Source: JBDSKH01 sp050245915 (GTDB lineage Bacteria; Actinomycetota; Actinomycetes; Actinomycetales; Microbacteriaceae). Taken from it: 60,162 nucleotides of DNA. Under the pieces are notes generated by a model that saw only the letters and a program-made list of their open reading frames with translations, did no database searches and was not told the origin of the DNA. The DNA lies in NCBI GenBank assembly GCA_050245915.1, contig JBFWWZ010000013.1, forward strand, positions 1 to 60,162. The letters run 5' to 3'. The position numbers and the translations under genes are program-made. Shown piece by piece: positions 34,033 through 42,571 of this stretch (within the stretch, counting starts at the first letter, position 1; each line of letters begins with the position of its first letter).

Positions 34033-36497
34033 GCCTGAGCCCCGCAGAACGCTACGCGGCCGCGCGGGAGCGCCGAGCCACCACGGTCGCCGCACCCCGG
34101 CTCGAGGAATTCCGGGAGCGCATCGAGTTCCCCCTCGACGAGTTCCAGCTCGCGGCCTGCCGGGTGCTGGAGGCGGGGCACAGCGTGCTGGTCGCGGCGC
34201 CGACCGGGGCGGGCAAGACGATCGTCGCCGAGTTCGCCGTGCATCTGGCGTTGGCGGAGCCGCGCGACAAGGTGTTCTACACGACCCCGATCAAGGCGCT
34301 CAGCAACCAGAAGTACTCGGAGCTCGCGGCCGAGCACGGCGCCGAGAACGTGGGCCTGCTGACGGGCGACAGCAACATCAACAGCGGCGCACGGGTGGTC
34401 GTGATGACGACCGAGGTGCTGCGCAACATGTTGTACGCAGACTCCCCGCTGCTGCGCGACCTGGCGTTCGTCGTGATGGACGAGGTGCACTACCTCGCCG
34501 ACCGGTTCCGCGGAGCCGTCTGGGAGGAGGTCATCATCCACCTCCCGCAGGACGTCCGGCTGGTCTCGCTGAGCGCCACGGTCACGAACGCGGAGGAGTT
34601 CGGCGACTGGCTGCAAGCGGTCCGCGGCGACACCGACGTGATCGTCTCCGAGGACCGGCCGGTGCCGCTCGAGCAGCACGTGCTGGTGCGCAGCAAGCTG
34701 CTGGAGCTGTTCGACAGCTCGGGCATGGCGGCGACGAACAGGGTGAACCCCGAACTCACCCGGTTGGCGGCCGCCGGCGGCCGCGCGGCAGGCACGTACC
34801 GGGGGCAGCATCCCGGTCGTCACCATCGAAAAGGCCAGGGCGGGTCGGGCTCCGAGGGGAGCAGGGACGGATGGGACGGCGGCGACCGGATGGAACGTCC
34901 GGAGGTCGTCCGGATGCTGGAGTCGAAGAACCTGCTGCCCGCGATCTTCTTCGTCTTCAGCCGCGCCGGCTGCGACGGGGCCGTACGGCAGGTGGTGCGG
35001 GCCGGCATCTCGCTGACCGAGCGGTGGGAGCGCGATGAGGTCCGCGCCATCGTCGAGGAACGTACCCGCAGCATCCCGGACCAGGACCTCAGCGTGCTCG
35101 GCTACTGGGACTGGCTCGACGGCCTGCAGCGCGGGGTGGCCGCGCACCACGCCGGCATGCTGCCCGCGTTCAAGGAGGTCGTCGAGGAGCTCTTCCAGCG
35201 CAAGCTCCTGAAGGTGGTGTTCGCGACCGAGACGCTCGCGCTCGGCGTCAACATGCCGGCGCGCACCGTCGTCCTGGAGAAGCTGGAGAAATTCAACGGC
35301 GAGGCTCGCGTGCCGATCACGCCGGGGGAGTTCACCCAGCTCACCGGCCGCGCGGGTCGTCGCGGGATCGATGTGGAGGGCCACGCCGTCATCCAATGGG
35401 TCTCCGGGCTCGACCCGCAGGCGGTGGCGAGCCTGGCATCCCGGCGCAGCTACCCCCTGATCTCCAGCTTCCGCCCGACCTACAACATGGCGGTGAACCT
35501 GATCGAGCAGTTCGGCCGGGAGCGCACGCGCGAGATCCTGGAGCGCTCGTTCGCCCAGTTCCAGGCCGACCGCGCGGTCGTCGACCTCGCGACCCGGGTG
35601 CGCGAGCAGGAGAAGGCGCTCGAGGGCTATGCGAACGCGATGCGCTGCCACCTCGGCGATTTCGCGCAGTACGCGGGGCTGCGTCGCGAGCTCGCGGACC
35701 TCGAGAAGAAGAACGCCCGCGCCGCGAACGACAGCCGCGCGGAGCGTGACCGGCGGCAGCGTCGCATCACGGAGCTGCGCCGCCAGATGAAGCAGCATCC
35801 CTGCCACGCGTGCAACGACCGCGAGGCGCACTCCCGCTGGGCGGAGCGCTGGTGGCGGCTGAAGCGCGAGACCGACCAGCTGAGCGGGCAGATCCGGGGC
35901 CGAACCGGTGCGGTGGCGCAGGTCTTCGACCGGGTCACCGACGTGCTCGTGGAGCTCGGCTACCTGGTCGATCAGGATGGCGCCCTCACCGTGGCGGCGC
36001 CGGGGCGGGCACTGCGGCGCATCTACGGCGAACGCGACCTGCTGGTCGCCGAGTGCCTCCGCCGAGGGGTCTGGGACGGCCTCGACGCGCCCGGACTGGC
36101 CGCGCTGGCCGCCGCGCTGGTCTACGAGCCGCGCCGCGAGGGCAGCGACGTCAACGAGTACGGGATGCCGCGCGGCGCCTTCCGCGCCGCGCTGGAGAGT
36201 ACCGAGGCGATCTGGGCCGAGCTGAGCGACCTGGAGGCCGAGCATCGCCTGCCGGACAGCGAGCCGCCGTCGTCGGGCATCTCACTGGCGACGCAGCAGT
36301 GGGCGGCGGGAGCGACCCTCGACAAGGTGCTGCGGCTCGCCGATCTGGCCGCAGGGGACTTCGTCCGCTGGATGAAGCAGGCCGTCGATCTGCTCGACCA
36401 GATCTCGCTCGTCGCGGATGGAGACCTCGGCCGCACCGCCCGCGTCGCCATCGACGGCATCCGCCGCGGCATCGTCTCGTATTCGAGCGTCGCATGA
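34029..36497 (+). CDS. Ski2-like DEAD/DEAH-box RNA helicase (HelY type)
   Basis: 822 aa. Walker A VAAPTGAGKTIVAEFAV, motif II VVMDEVHYLADRFRG, motif III LSATVTNAEEF, motif IV-V FATETLALGVNMPARTV and motif VI QLTGRAGRRGIDVEG, with the DOB1/SKI2 C-terminal helical domain. A low-complexity linker (about residues 245-295, RAAGTYRGQHPGRHHRKGQ and on) interrupts the core between the two RecA folds. The conserved cysteine stretch HPCHACNDREAHSRWAERWW is present. It follows tatC by ATGA and is itself followed by lnt across the 39-bp repeat. Confidence 0.92.
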   Translation: MSLSPAERYAAARERRATTVAAPRLEEFRERIEFPLDEFQLAACRVLEAGHSVLVAAPTGAGKTIVAEFAVHLALAEPRDKVFYTTPIKALSNQKYSELAAEHGAENVGLLTGDSNINSGARVVVMTTEVLRNMLYADSPLLRDLAFVVMDEVHYLADRFRGAVWEEVIIHLPQDVRLVSLSATVTNAEEFGDWLQAVRGDTDVIVSEDRPVPLEQHVLVRSKLLELFDSSGMAATNRVNPELTRLAAAGGRAAGTYRGQHPGRHHRKGQGGSGSEGSRDGWDGGDRMERPEVVRMLESKNLLPAIFFVFSRAGCDGAVRQVVRAGISLTERWERDEVRAIVEERTRSIPDQDLSVLGYWDWLDGLQRGVAAHHAGMLPAFKEVVEELFQRKLLKVVFATETLALGVNMPARTVVLEKLEKFNGEARVPITPGEFTQLTGRAGRRGIDVEGHAVIQWVSGLDPQAVASLASRRSYPLISSFRPTYNMAVNLIEQFGRERTREILERSFAQFQADRAVVDLATRVREQEKALEGYANAMRCHLGDFAQYAGLRRELADLEKKNARAANDSRAERDRRQRRITELRRQMKQHPCHACNDREAHSRWAERWWRLKRETDQLSGQIRGRTGAVAQVFDRVTDVLVELGYLVDQDGALTVAAPGRALRRIYGERDLLVAECLRRGVWDGLDAPGLAALAAALVYEPRREGSDVNEYGMPRGAFRAALESTEAIWAELSDLEAEHRLPDSEPPSSGISLATQQWAAGATLDKVLRLADLAAGDFVRWMKQAVDLLDQISLVADGDLGRTARVAIDGIRRGIVSYSSVA

Positions 36498-36576
36498 CGC
36501 TCGAATCAGATCAGCAGAGCTTCGAGCGTCGCATGGCGCTCGAAACAGATCAGCAGAGCTTCGAGCGTCGCATGAG
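36482..36576 (+). repeat. 39-bp tandem repeat over the helicase / lnt junction
   Basis: Copies start at 36482, 36521 and 36560 (the third partial, ~17 bases). Copies 1 and 2 differ at two positions. Each holds TTCGAGCGTCGCATG, i.e. the last helicase codons and an lnt start. In copy 1, TTCGAGCGTC pairs perfectly with GACGCTCGAA around a GCAT loop that contains the start codon; copy 2 has one mismatch. The unit is 13 codons, so frame is kept. Confidence 0.95.
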
Positions 36577-38176
36577 CGCCAGGCCGACCCTCCCGCTCGG
36601 TTTCGCGGTCGTCCTCGCGGCGATCTCCGGCCTGGTGCTCGATCTCGCGTTCCCGGATGCGGCGATCTGGCCGCTGGCGATCCCCGCGATCGCTCTGGTG
36701 CTGATCGCCCTCGAGGGCCGCAAGGGTGACTCGGCCTTCCTCGTCGGGCTGGTGTTCGGGCTCGCGTTCTACTTCCCGCACATCTCGTGGGCGGCGACGT
36801 TCCTCGGTCCGCTGCCGTGGTCGGCGCTCTCGGTGCTGATGTCGCTCTGGTGCGGGCTGGGCGGCATCCTGATCGCCTGGGCGTACCGCTATGTTCCGCG
36901 CATCTGGCCGTCCCCGGTCGGCCGGATGCTACTGCTGCCGGCGGTCGTCTCGGGGCTGTGGGTGGGGCGCGAGGGGATCGCCGCTGTCTGGCCGTACGGC
37001 GGGTTCTCGTGGGGCCGGGTTGCGTTCTCGCAGTCGGATTCGCCGTTCTCGCACCTGTTCGCCTGGCTCGGGGTCGCGGGCGTGGGTTTCGTGCTGGTCT
37101 TCCTCGCCGCGGCATCCATCGAGGTGGTGCGGGCGGGGGTCACGCCGTTCCGGGCGCTCGCGTCGGTGGCGGTCGTGCTGGCGCTGCTGGTGGTGCCCGC
37201 CTGGAGCTCCCTCCCCGGCACGACCTCGACCGAGACCCTGCGAGTCGGCGCGGTGCAGGGGGACACCAAGGCGGGGTACTTCGATCCGCCCGAGAACCTC
37301 GGCGACAACCTGAAAGCGCAGTACGCGGCGACACTGCCGGTCTTCGATGCGGATGTCGACGTGGTGGTCTGGCCGGAGAACTCATCGGACCTGAACCCGC
37401 TCGCGTACCCGGAGGCCGCCGCCGTGTTCGACGACGTGTCGCGACGCGCGGATGCGCCCCTCGTCGCCGGCATCATCACCGCCCGCGATCAGGGCTATGA
37501 GGACGAGAACGGCGACGAGGTCTACCACTACTTCAACACCTCGACCCTGTGGCATGCGGGGGAGGGGCAGGTCGACTACTACGACAAGAAGCACCCCGTG
37601 CCGTTCGGCGAGTACGTGCCGAACCGGGCGTTCTGGCGGATGTTCGCGCCCGACCTCATCGACCTGATCGGGCGTGAGTACACCTTCGGCACGACCGACG
37701 CGGTGGTCGACGTCGGCAGCGCCAAGACCGGCGGGCGCAGCGTGCTCGCCGGCATCGCGATCTGCTTCGACATCGTCGACGACCAGCTGGTGACCGAGAT
37801 GGTGGAGCAGGGGGCGCAGATCGTCTTCGCCCAGACCAACAACGCCGACTTCGGTTTCAGCGACGAGAGCGTGCAGCAACTGGCGATCGCACGCATCCGG
37901 GCGATCGAGACCGGGCGACCGGTGGTGAACATCTCCACGGTGGGGACGAGCGCGATCATCCACCCGGACGGTTCGGTCCACGACCAGCTGGAGTGGTACA
38001 CGCCCGGTGTGATGATCGACGACGTGCCCCTCGGGACGACGTTGACGCCCGCGGTGCTGGTCGGGCGTCAGATCGAGTGGTTCGTCAGCTTCGGGGCGTT
38101 GCTGGCGCTGGGCTTCGCGGCACTGCAGTCGGTCTCGAGACGTGGTCGCACGAGACCGCTGTTCAGGCGGCGTTAG
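36494..38176 (+). CDS. lnt: Apolipoprotein N-acyltransferase
   Basis: 560 aa from this start. Six to seven N-terminal helices, then a nitrilase-like outer domain with the Glu-Lys-Cys triad: VVWPENSSDLNPLA, YDKKHPVPFGEYVP and AGIAICFDIVDD. It adds the third acyl chain to lipoproteins such as the FKBP lipoprotein and CtaC in this window. Three in-frame ATGs (36494, 36533, 36572) come from the tandem repeat. 36494 keeps the ATGA overlap with the helicase stop; 36572 (MSARPTLPLGF) is likely the ancestral start, and the first 26 residues are repeat-encoded. The 3' end overlaps rbpA by 4 bases. Confidence 0.92.
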   Translation: MTLESDQQSFERRMALETDQQSFERRMSARPTLPLGFAVVLAAISGLVLDLAFPDAAIWPLAIPAIALVLIALEGRKGDSAFLVGLVFGLAFYFPHISWAATFLGPLPWSALSVLMSLWCGLGGILIAWAYRYVPRIWPSPVGRMLLLPAVVSGLWVGREGIAAVWPYGGFSWGRVAFSQSDSPFSHLFAWLGVAGVGFVLVFLAAASIEVVRAGVTPFRALASVAVVLALLVVPAWSSLPGTTSTETLRVGAVQGDTKAGYFDPPENLGDNLKAQYAATLPVFDADVDVVVWPENSSDLNPLAYPEAAAVFDDVSRRADAPLVAGIITARDQGYEDENGDEVYHYFNTSTLWHAGEGQVDYYDKKHPVPFGEYVPNRAFWRMFAPDLIDLIGREYTFGTTDAVVDVGSAKTGGRSVLAGIAICFDIVDDQLVTEMVEQGAQIVFAQTNNADFGFSDESVQQLAIARIRAIETGRPVVNISTVGTSAIIHPDGSVHDQLEWYTPGVMIDDVPLGTTLTPAVLVGRQIEWFVSFGALLALGFAALQSVSRRGRTRPLFRRR

Positions 38177-38547
38177 GACGCCTTCTTGCCCTTCGCGGCC
38201 TGTCCGCGGCGTGCCCGCAGGTACTCGAGGCGCTCCTGCAGCAGCTCTTCGAGCTCGGGGCGGGTGCGGCGCTCGAGCAGCATGTCCCAGTGGGTGCGCG
38301 GGGCCTTCGTCTCGACCTCTTCGAACTCGACGAGCGAGCCGTCGTCGGCGACGAGGCGGCCCTCCTGGCCGGTGCGCGGGGACTGCCAGACCTCGGGGAT
38401 CTCGGCATCCGACGCGAACACCACCTCGAAAGTGGTTCCGTCTTCGGTGCGATAAACGCTCTTACGACGCGACGCGAACTCGACGCCCTCTTCGCTCTGT
38501 AGGCTCTGGGATCCGAGTCGCATGCCGCGCAGACTACGATCTGCCAT
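38173..38547 (-). CDS. rbpA: RNA polymerase-binding protein RbpA
   Basis: 124 aa. Actinobacterial RNA polymerase partner that stabilises the open complex with the primary sigma factor. Recognisable segments: MADRSLRGMRLGSQSLQSEE, EFASRRKSVYRTEDG, WDMLLERRTRPELEELLQER. The zinc cysteines of some orthologues are absent here, which is usual for this group. A strong AGGAGG (38555-38560) sits 7 bases before the ATG, one of the best ribosome sites in the window. Confidence 0.93.
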   Translation of the reverse strand: MADRSLRGMRLGSQSLQSEEGVEFASRRKSVYRTEDGTTFEVVFASDAEIPEVWQSPRTGQEGRLVADDGSLVEFEEVETKAPRTHWDMLLERRTRPELEELLQERLEYLRARRGQAAKGKKAS

Positions 38548-38655
38548 CGTGTGGCCTCCTGTGTGCGTGGGGTAGCAAGACTGCTAGAAGTTCTAACGAC
38601 AGGGTGGCGGTCCCCATGCCCGCCGTACGGCGTTCGCAGGTCATTCACAGGTGTT

Positions 38656-39456
38656 TCAGGATGCTTTGCTAGCCCACCTGGCGACGACCGGCAGAGCGAG
38701 GTCGGCGCGGTCGGTGACGAGCCCGTCGACCCCCGCGGCGAGCAGTCGCTCCATGGTGCTCACCTCGTTGATGGTCCAGGCGTGCACCTCGACTTCGGCG
38801 GCGTGGAACGCGGTCACGGCACGGCGGATGAACGGCTTCATCCCGGCCACCGACTCCGGCAGCTGAACCGCCTGCACGTCCCGCAGGATCCGGCGGAGAA
38901 CGCGGACATTTCCGGCCCGGGCGGCCGCCACCGCGGCGACGGCGCCGTTGGCGGACACCGAGGTCGCGACGCCGGGGAGCAGGCGCACCGCCGCCAGCCG
39001 GCGTGACGCCCGGAACGAGCCGATCAGCACCCGCGCCGTGGCGTTGGCAGCGCGGATCGCGTCCGCGGCGGGGACGGCGGCGCCTGCCACCTTGATATCG
39101 ATGTTGAAGCGCGTGCCGGGGAAGGCATCCAGAGCCTCGGCCAGCGAGCAGTAGCCCTGGCCCGCCCCGAGGTCGATGCGCCGCAGCTCCTGCGAGGTGA
39201 GGTGGTCGACGGTGGCGCGGCGCCCGGTCAGCCGGCGCAGGTCGGGGTCGTGGCTGATCATCGCGACGCCGTCCGCCGAGACGTGCACGTCGGTCTCGAT
39301 GTGCGTCACGCCGATGGCGATCGCCTTCGCGAACGCCAGCAACGTGTTCTCGGGTGCCTCGGTCGTCAGCCCCCGGTGTGCGAGCACACGCGGGGGAGCG
39401 GGGACGAAGAAGCCCTCTCCGGTTGCCGGATCCTTACTTCGACGGAGGCGTGGCAC
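38656..39456 (-). CDS. Glycerophosphodiester phosphodiesterase family protein
   Basis: 266 aa, TIM-barrel GDPD. Catalytic residues: LAHRGLTTEAPENT (His/Arg), HIETDVHVSADGVAMISHDP (Glu-Asp metal pair and second His). It hydrolyses glycerophosphodiesters to glycerol-3-phosphate, which fits the glpK gene in this window. The end overlaps nothing; the start is uncertain (GTG 39456 inside the SPFH gene, or GTG 39477). Cotranscribed with the SPFH and NfeD genes. Confidence 0.86.
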   Translation of the reverse strand: MPRLRRSKDPATGEGFFVPAPPRVLAHRGLTTEAPENTLLAFAKAIAIGVTHIETDVHVSADGVAMISHDPDLRRLTGRRATVDHLTSQELRRIDLGAGQGYCSLAEALDAFPGTRFNIDIKVAGAAVPAADAIRAANATARVLIGSFRASRRLAAVRLLPGVATSVSANGAVAAVAAARAGNVRVLRRILRDVQAVQLPESVAGMKPFIRRAVTAFHAAEVEVHAWTINEVSTMERLLAAGVDGLVTDRADLALPVVARWASKAS

Positions 39457-40348
39457 GCGGCGCGAAGAATCCCTCACCGATGCCCTTCAGGGCCTCGGTG
39501 AGTTCGCTGGGGATGATCCAGAGCTTGTTCGACTCGCCCTCGGCGAGCTTCGGCAGGGTCTGGAGGTACTGGTACGCGAGCAGCTTGCTGTCCGGGTCGC
39601 CCTTGTGGATCGCGGAGAACACCGTCTGGATCGCCTCCGCCTCACCCTGCGCCCGCAGGACGGCGGCCTTCGCATCACCTTCGGCCTGCAGGATCGCGGC
39701 CTGCCGCGAGCCCTCCGCCTCCAGGATCGCCGCCTGCTTCGTCCCCTCTGCGGTGAGGATCTGCGCGCGACGGTCACGCTCGGCGCGCATCTGCTTCTCC
39801 ATCGAGTCCTGGATCGAGACGGGCGGGTCGATCGCCTTCAGCTCGACCCGGCTGACTCGGATGCCCCACTTGCCGGTCGCCTCGTCGAGGACGATGCGCA
39901 GCTGGCCGTTGATGTTGTCGCGGGAGGTCAGCGCCTCCTCCAGGTTCAGGCCGCCGACGACGTTGCGCAGGGTCGTGGTCGTCAGCTGCTCGACAGCGCC
40001 CAGGTAGTTGGCGATCTCGTAGGTCGCGGCGCGGGCGTCGGTCACCTGGAAGTAGACCACCGTGTCGATCGAGACCACGAGGTTGTCTTCGGTGATCACC
40101 GGCTGCGGCGGGAACGAGACCACCTGCTCGCGCATGTCGACGAGCGGGCGCACCCGGTCGATGAACGGCACCAGGATGTTGAGGCCCGGCGTCAGGGTCT
40201 TGTGGTACTTGCCGAGACGCTCCACCACGCCGGCGTAGGCCTGCGGGATGATGCGGATCGAGCGGAACAGGATCGTCAGCACGAAGATCGCGACGATCAC
40301 CAGGACGATGACCAGTATCACGTTCCCGAAGATCTGGGCGTCAGTCAC
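39434..40348 (-). CDS. SPFH/Band-7 domain protein (stomatin/paraslipin-like)
   Basis: 304 aa. One N-terminal helix (ILVIVLVIVAIFVLTILF), the SPFH domain (IPQAYAGVVERLGKYHKTLT, VDMREQVVSFPPQPVITEDN) and a long coiled coil of repeated QAAILEAEG / QAEGDAKAAV heptads. These proteins scaffold membrane microdomains with NfeD partners. The NfeD gene lies 17 bases upstream on the same strand, the standard pairing. Confidence 0.93.
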   Translation of the reverse strand: MTDAQIFGNVILVIVLVIVAIFVLTILFRSIRIIPQAYAGVVERLGKYHKTLTPGLNILVPFIDRVRPLVDMREQVVSFPPQPVITEDNLVVSIDTVVYFQVTDARAATYEIANYLGAVEQLTTTTLRNVVGGLNLEEALTSRDNINGQLRIVLDEATGKWGIRVSRVELKAIDPPVSIQDSMEKQMRAERDRRAQILTAEGTKQAAILEAEGSRQAAILQAEGDAKAAVLRAQGEAEAIQTVFSAIHKGDPDSKLLAYQYLQTLPKLAEGESNKLWIIPSELTEALKGIGEGFFAPRATPPSK

Positions 40349-40364
40349 GCGAGGGGGTTCCCTT

Positions 40365-40820
40365 CTATGGGGCGGGCGCGACCACGGCGGTCGCCCCGTC
40401 GATGGAGGTCACGACGACCTTGGCCCCCTCGGGGAGGGTGCCGCCGTCGGTGAGGCGCGAGGTCCAGGTCTCGCCGTTCGCGAGCTTCACCTGGCCGTTG
40501 CCGTCGGCGAATGCGACGACCACGGTGCCCGTCAGGCCCATCAGCGCGTCGAGGTTCGACTTGGCGCCGTCGCTGCCGCGCTTGAAGACGTGCATCAGGG
40601 GCGGGCGGACGAAGAACAACAGCAGCAGCGAGAGCGCCCCCGCGACGATGATCTGCACCCACCACGGGGCGCCGATGAGACCGGCGACCAGACCGCCGAG
40701 GCTGCCCACGGCCAGCATCAGGAAGACGAACGAGAGGCTGAGCACCTCGACGACGATGAAGATCAGGATCAGTGCGAGCCAGAACACCCACGACCACGCT
40801 GTCAGGAAGTCGCCGTCCAT
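40365..40820 (-). CDS. NfeD family membrane protein
   Basis: 151 aa. Three or four helices (WVFWLALILIFIVVEVLSLS, FVFLMLAVGSLGGLVAGLIG, VQIIVAGALSLLLLFFV) followed by a soluble OB fold (MGLTGTVVVAFADGNGQVKL, TLPEGAKVVVTSIDGATAVV), the short NfeD type without a protease domain. Paired with the SPFH gene downstream. Confidence 0.92.
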   Translation of the reverse strand: MDGDFLTAWSWVFWLALILIFIVVEVLSLSFVFLMLAVGSLGGLVAGLIGAPWWVQIIVAGALSLLLLFFVRPPLMHVFKRGSDGAKSNLDALMGLTGTVVVAFADGNGQVKLANGETWTSRLTDGGTLPEGAKVVVTSIDGATAVVAPAP

Positions 40821-40843
40821 GAGGCGACGCTATCAGGAACGGG

Positions 40844-40849
40844 TAAGGT
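40844..40849 (+). promoter_or_regulatory. -10 element of the SDR gene
   Basis: TAAGGT, 8 bases before the GTG at 40858, in the 37-base divergent gap to NfeD. Confidence 0.4.
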
Positions 40850-40857
40850 CGGGAACC

Positions 40858-41628
40858 GTGAACGACGCCACCGTCCTCCCCACCGGCTCGCTCGACGGCA
40901 AGCGCGCCCTGATCACCGGATCCTCGCGCGGCATCGGCGCCGACACCGCCGCCTATCTCGCCGCGGCGGGTGCCTCCGTCGTCATCAATTTCCGCAACAA
41001 AGAGGCGCGCGCTCTCAAGGTGGTGGCATCCATCGAGGATGCCGGGGGCACCGCGATCGCGATCGGCGCCGACCTGACCGATCCGGATTCGGTGGCCGCG
41101 ATGTTCGAGAACGTGCGCGAGCAGTGGGGCGGCCTCGACATCCTGGTGCTGAATGCCTCCGGCGGCATGGAGAGCGGCATGGGCGAGGACTACGCCCTGC
41201 GGCTCAACCGCGACGCCCAGCTCAACGTGCTCGACGGCGCGCTGCCGATCATGGCGCCCGGGTCGCGCGTGGTGTTCGTCACGAGCCACCAGGCCCACTT
41301 CATCGAGACGGTCCCCACGATGCCGGAGTACGAGCCGGTCGCGCGCAGCAAGAACGCCGGTGAGAAGGCCCTGCGCGGGCGGATCCCCGTGCTCGACACC
41401 GCCGGCATCGAGTTCGTCGTCGTGTCGGGGGACATGATCGAGGGCACCATCACCGCGACGCTGCTCGAGCGCGCCCGGCCGGGGGCGATCGATGCCCGGC
41501 GCGAGGAAGCGGGCAAGCTCTTCACGGTGAGCGAGTTCGCGGCCGAGGTGGCGCGCGCCGCCATCGACCCGATCCCCGAGGACCACACCCGGTACGTCGG
41601 GGACGTGAGCGCTTTCCAGGGTCGCTGA
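40858..41628 (+). CDS. Short-chain dehydrogenase/reductase-fold protein, catalytic Tyr apparently missing
   Basis: 256 aa Rossmann protein: cofactor loop ALITGSSRGIGADTAAYLAA, NASGGME in place of NNAG, and serine in VVFVTSHQAHF. At the YxxxK position the sequence reads VARSK, so the catalytic tyrosine is replaced by valine while the lysine stays. It may be a non-oxidoreductase member or use another tyrosine (YEPVARSK has one three residues earlier). Followed by NUDIX and UPF0303 genes with 1- and 4-base overlaps, a three-gene operon. Confidence 0.84.
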   Translation: MNDATVLPTGSLDGKRALITGSSRGIGADTAAYLAAAGASVVINFRNKEARALKVVASIEDAGGTAIAIGADLTDPDSVAAMFENVREQWGGLDILVLNASGGMESGMGEDYALRLNRDAQLNVLDGALPIMAPGSRVVFVTSHQAHFIETVPTMPEYEPVARSKNAGEKALRGRIPVLDTAGIEFVVVSGDMIEGTITATLLERARPGAIDARREEAGKLFTVSEFAAEVARAAIDPIPEDHTRYVGDVSAFQGR

Positions 41629-42089
41629 TGACGTTTCGCGCCACGTCGCGGGTGCTGCTGGCGGATCCGGAGGGCCGGGTGCTCATGTTCCTCCAGTACG
41701 GCAAGGACCGCGAGGTCGCGCCGCGGTGGATCACCCCCGGCGGGGGAGTGGATCCGGGCGAGACCCACGACGACGCCGCTCTCCGCGAGCTGCACGAGGA
41801 GACGGGGCTGATCCTGGATGCCGTGGACGCGCCGTTCCTGGACGTCGACTTCGCGCCCGACCAGCGCTGGCATCCCTACGACCGTGGCCACTGGGCCTGG
41901 TATCTGGTTCAGGTGGCGCGCTTCGAGCCGGATCGGGCGGGCTGGACGGAGGAGGAACTCGCGGACGTTCTGGAGTGGCGGTGGTTCAGCGCGGACGAAC
42001 TGCGCGCGGAGCATCGCGACGGGTACGAGATCGAACCGCCCGAGCTTCCCGACCTGCTGGAGGCGCGGTTGACGAAGGAGCCCCGATGA
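41628..42089 (+). CDS. NUDIX hydrolase
   Basis: 153 aa. Complete Nudix box: GGGVDPGETHDDAALRELHE then ETGL. It hydrolyses a nucleoside diphosphate-linked substrate, not identifiable from sequence. ATG overlaps the SDR stop (TGATG) and its stop overlaps the UPF0303 ATG (ATGA). Confidence 0.9.
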   Translation: MTFRATSRVLLADPEGRVLMFLQYGKDREVAPRWITPGGGVDPGETHDDAALRELHEETGLILDAVDAPFLDVDFAPDQRWHPYDRGHWAWYLVQVARFEPDRAGWTEEELADVLEWRWFSADELRAEHRDGYEIEPPELPDLLEARLTKEPR

Positions 42090-42553
42090 CCGACCTTCCC
42101 GTGTTCACCGCCGCCGACATCGATCCCGCGCCCCTGGACGTGAGTACGTTCACCAACGACGACGCGGTGCGGCTGGGGGAGTGCGCCCTGGAGGTGATCC
42201 GGGAACGCGGCCTGAATCTGGCGGTGCGGATCGTGCTCCGCGACGATGTGGTCTTCCTGGCGAAACTGGGCGAGACGGGTCCCGGCAACGATCCATGGCT
42301 GGCAGGGAAGGCGGCCGTGGTCGCCCGCTTCGGCGAGCCGTCGTTGCTCGTCCGCCGTCGGCACGAGGAGGCGGGGACACCGTTCGAGGATCGGGCCGAC
42401 ATCGACCACGAGACGGTGAAGGCGCATGGCGGATCGCTGCCGATCCGGGTCGCGGGCGAGCTCGTGGGGTCGATCACGACGTCGGGGGAGCCGGATGTCG
42501 TGGATCACGATGTCGCATCGGAGGCGGTGCGACGATTCCTCAGCCGGAGCTGA
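42086..42553 (+). CDS. UPF0303 / heme-degrading-domain family protein
   Basis: 155 aa. The family core is GNDPWLAGKAAVVARFGEPS preceded by LNLAVRIVLRDDVVFLAKLG and followed by HGGSLPIRVAGELVGSITTS. Related domains occur in the YBR137W/HbpS-like group; an enzymatic role is unproven. Last gene of the SDR-NUDIX operon. Confidence 0.8.
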   Translation: MTDLPVFTAADIDPAPLDVSTFTNDDAVRLGECALEVIRERGLNLAVRIVLRDDVVFLAKLGETGPGNDPWLAGKAAVVARFGEPSLLVRRRHEEAGTPFEDRADIDHETVKAHGGSLPIRVAGELVGSITTSGEPDVVDHDVASEAVRRFLSRS

Positions 42554-42558
42554 ATCGG

Positions 42559-42564
42559 TAGAGT
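42559..42564 (+). promoter_or_regulatory. -10 element of the surface-protein gene pair
   Basis: TAGAGT, 7 bases before the ATG at 42572. No ribosome site. Confidence 0.45.
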
Positions 42565-42571
42565 CCGGGCC

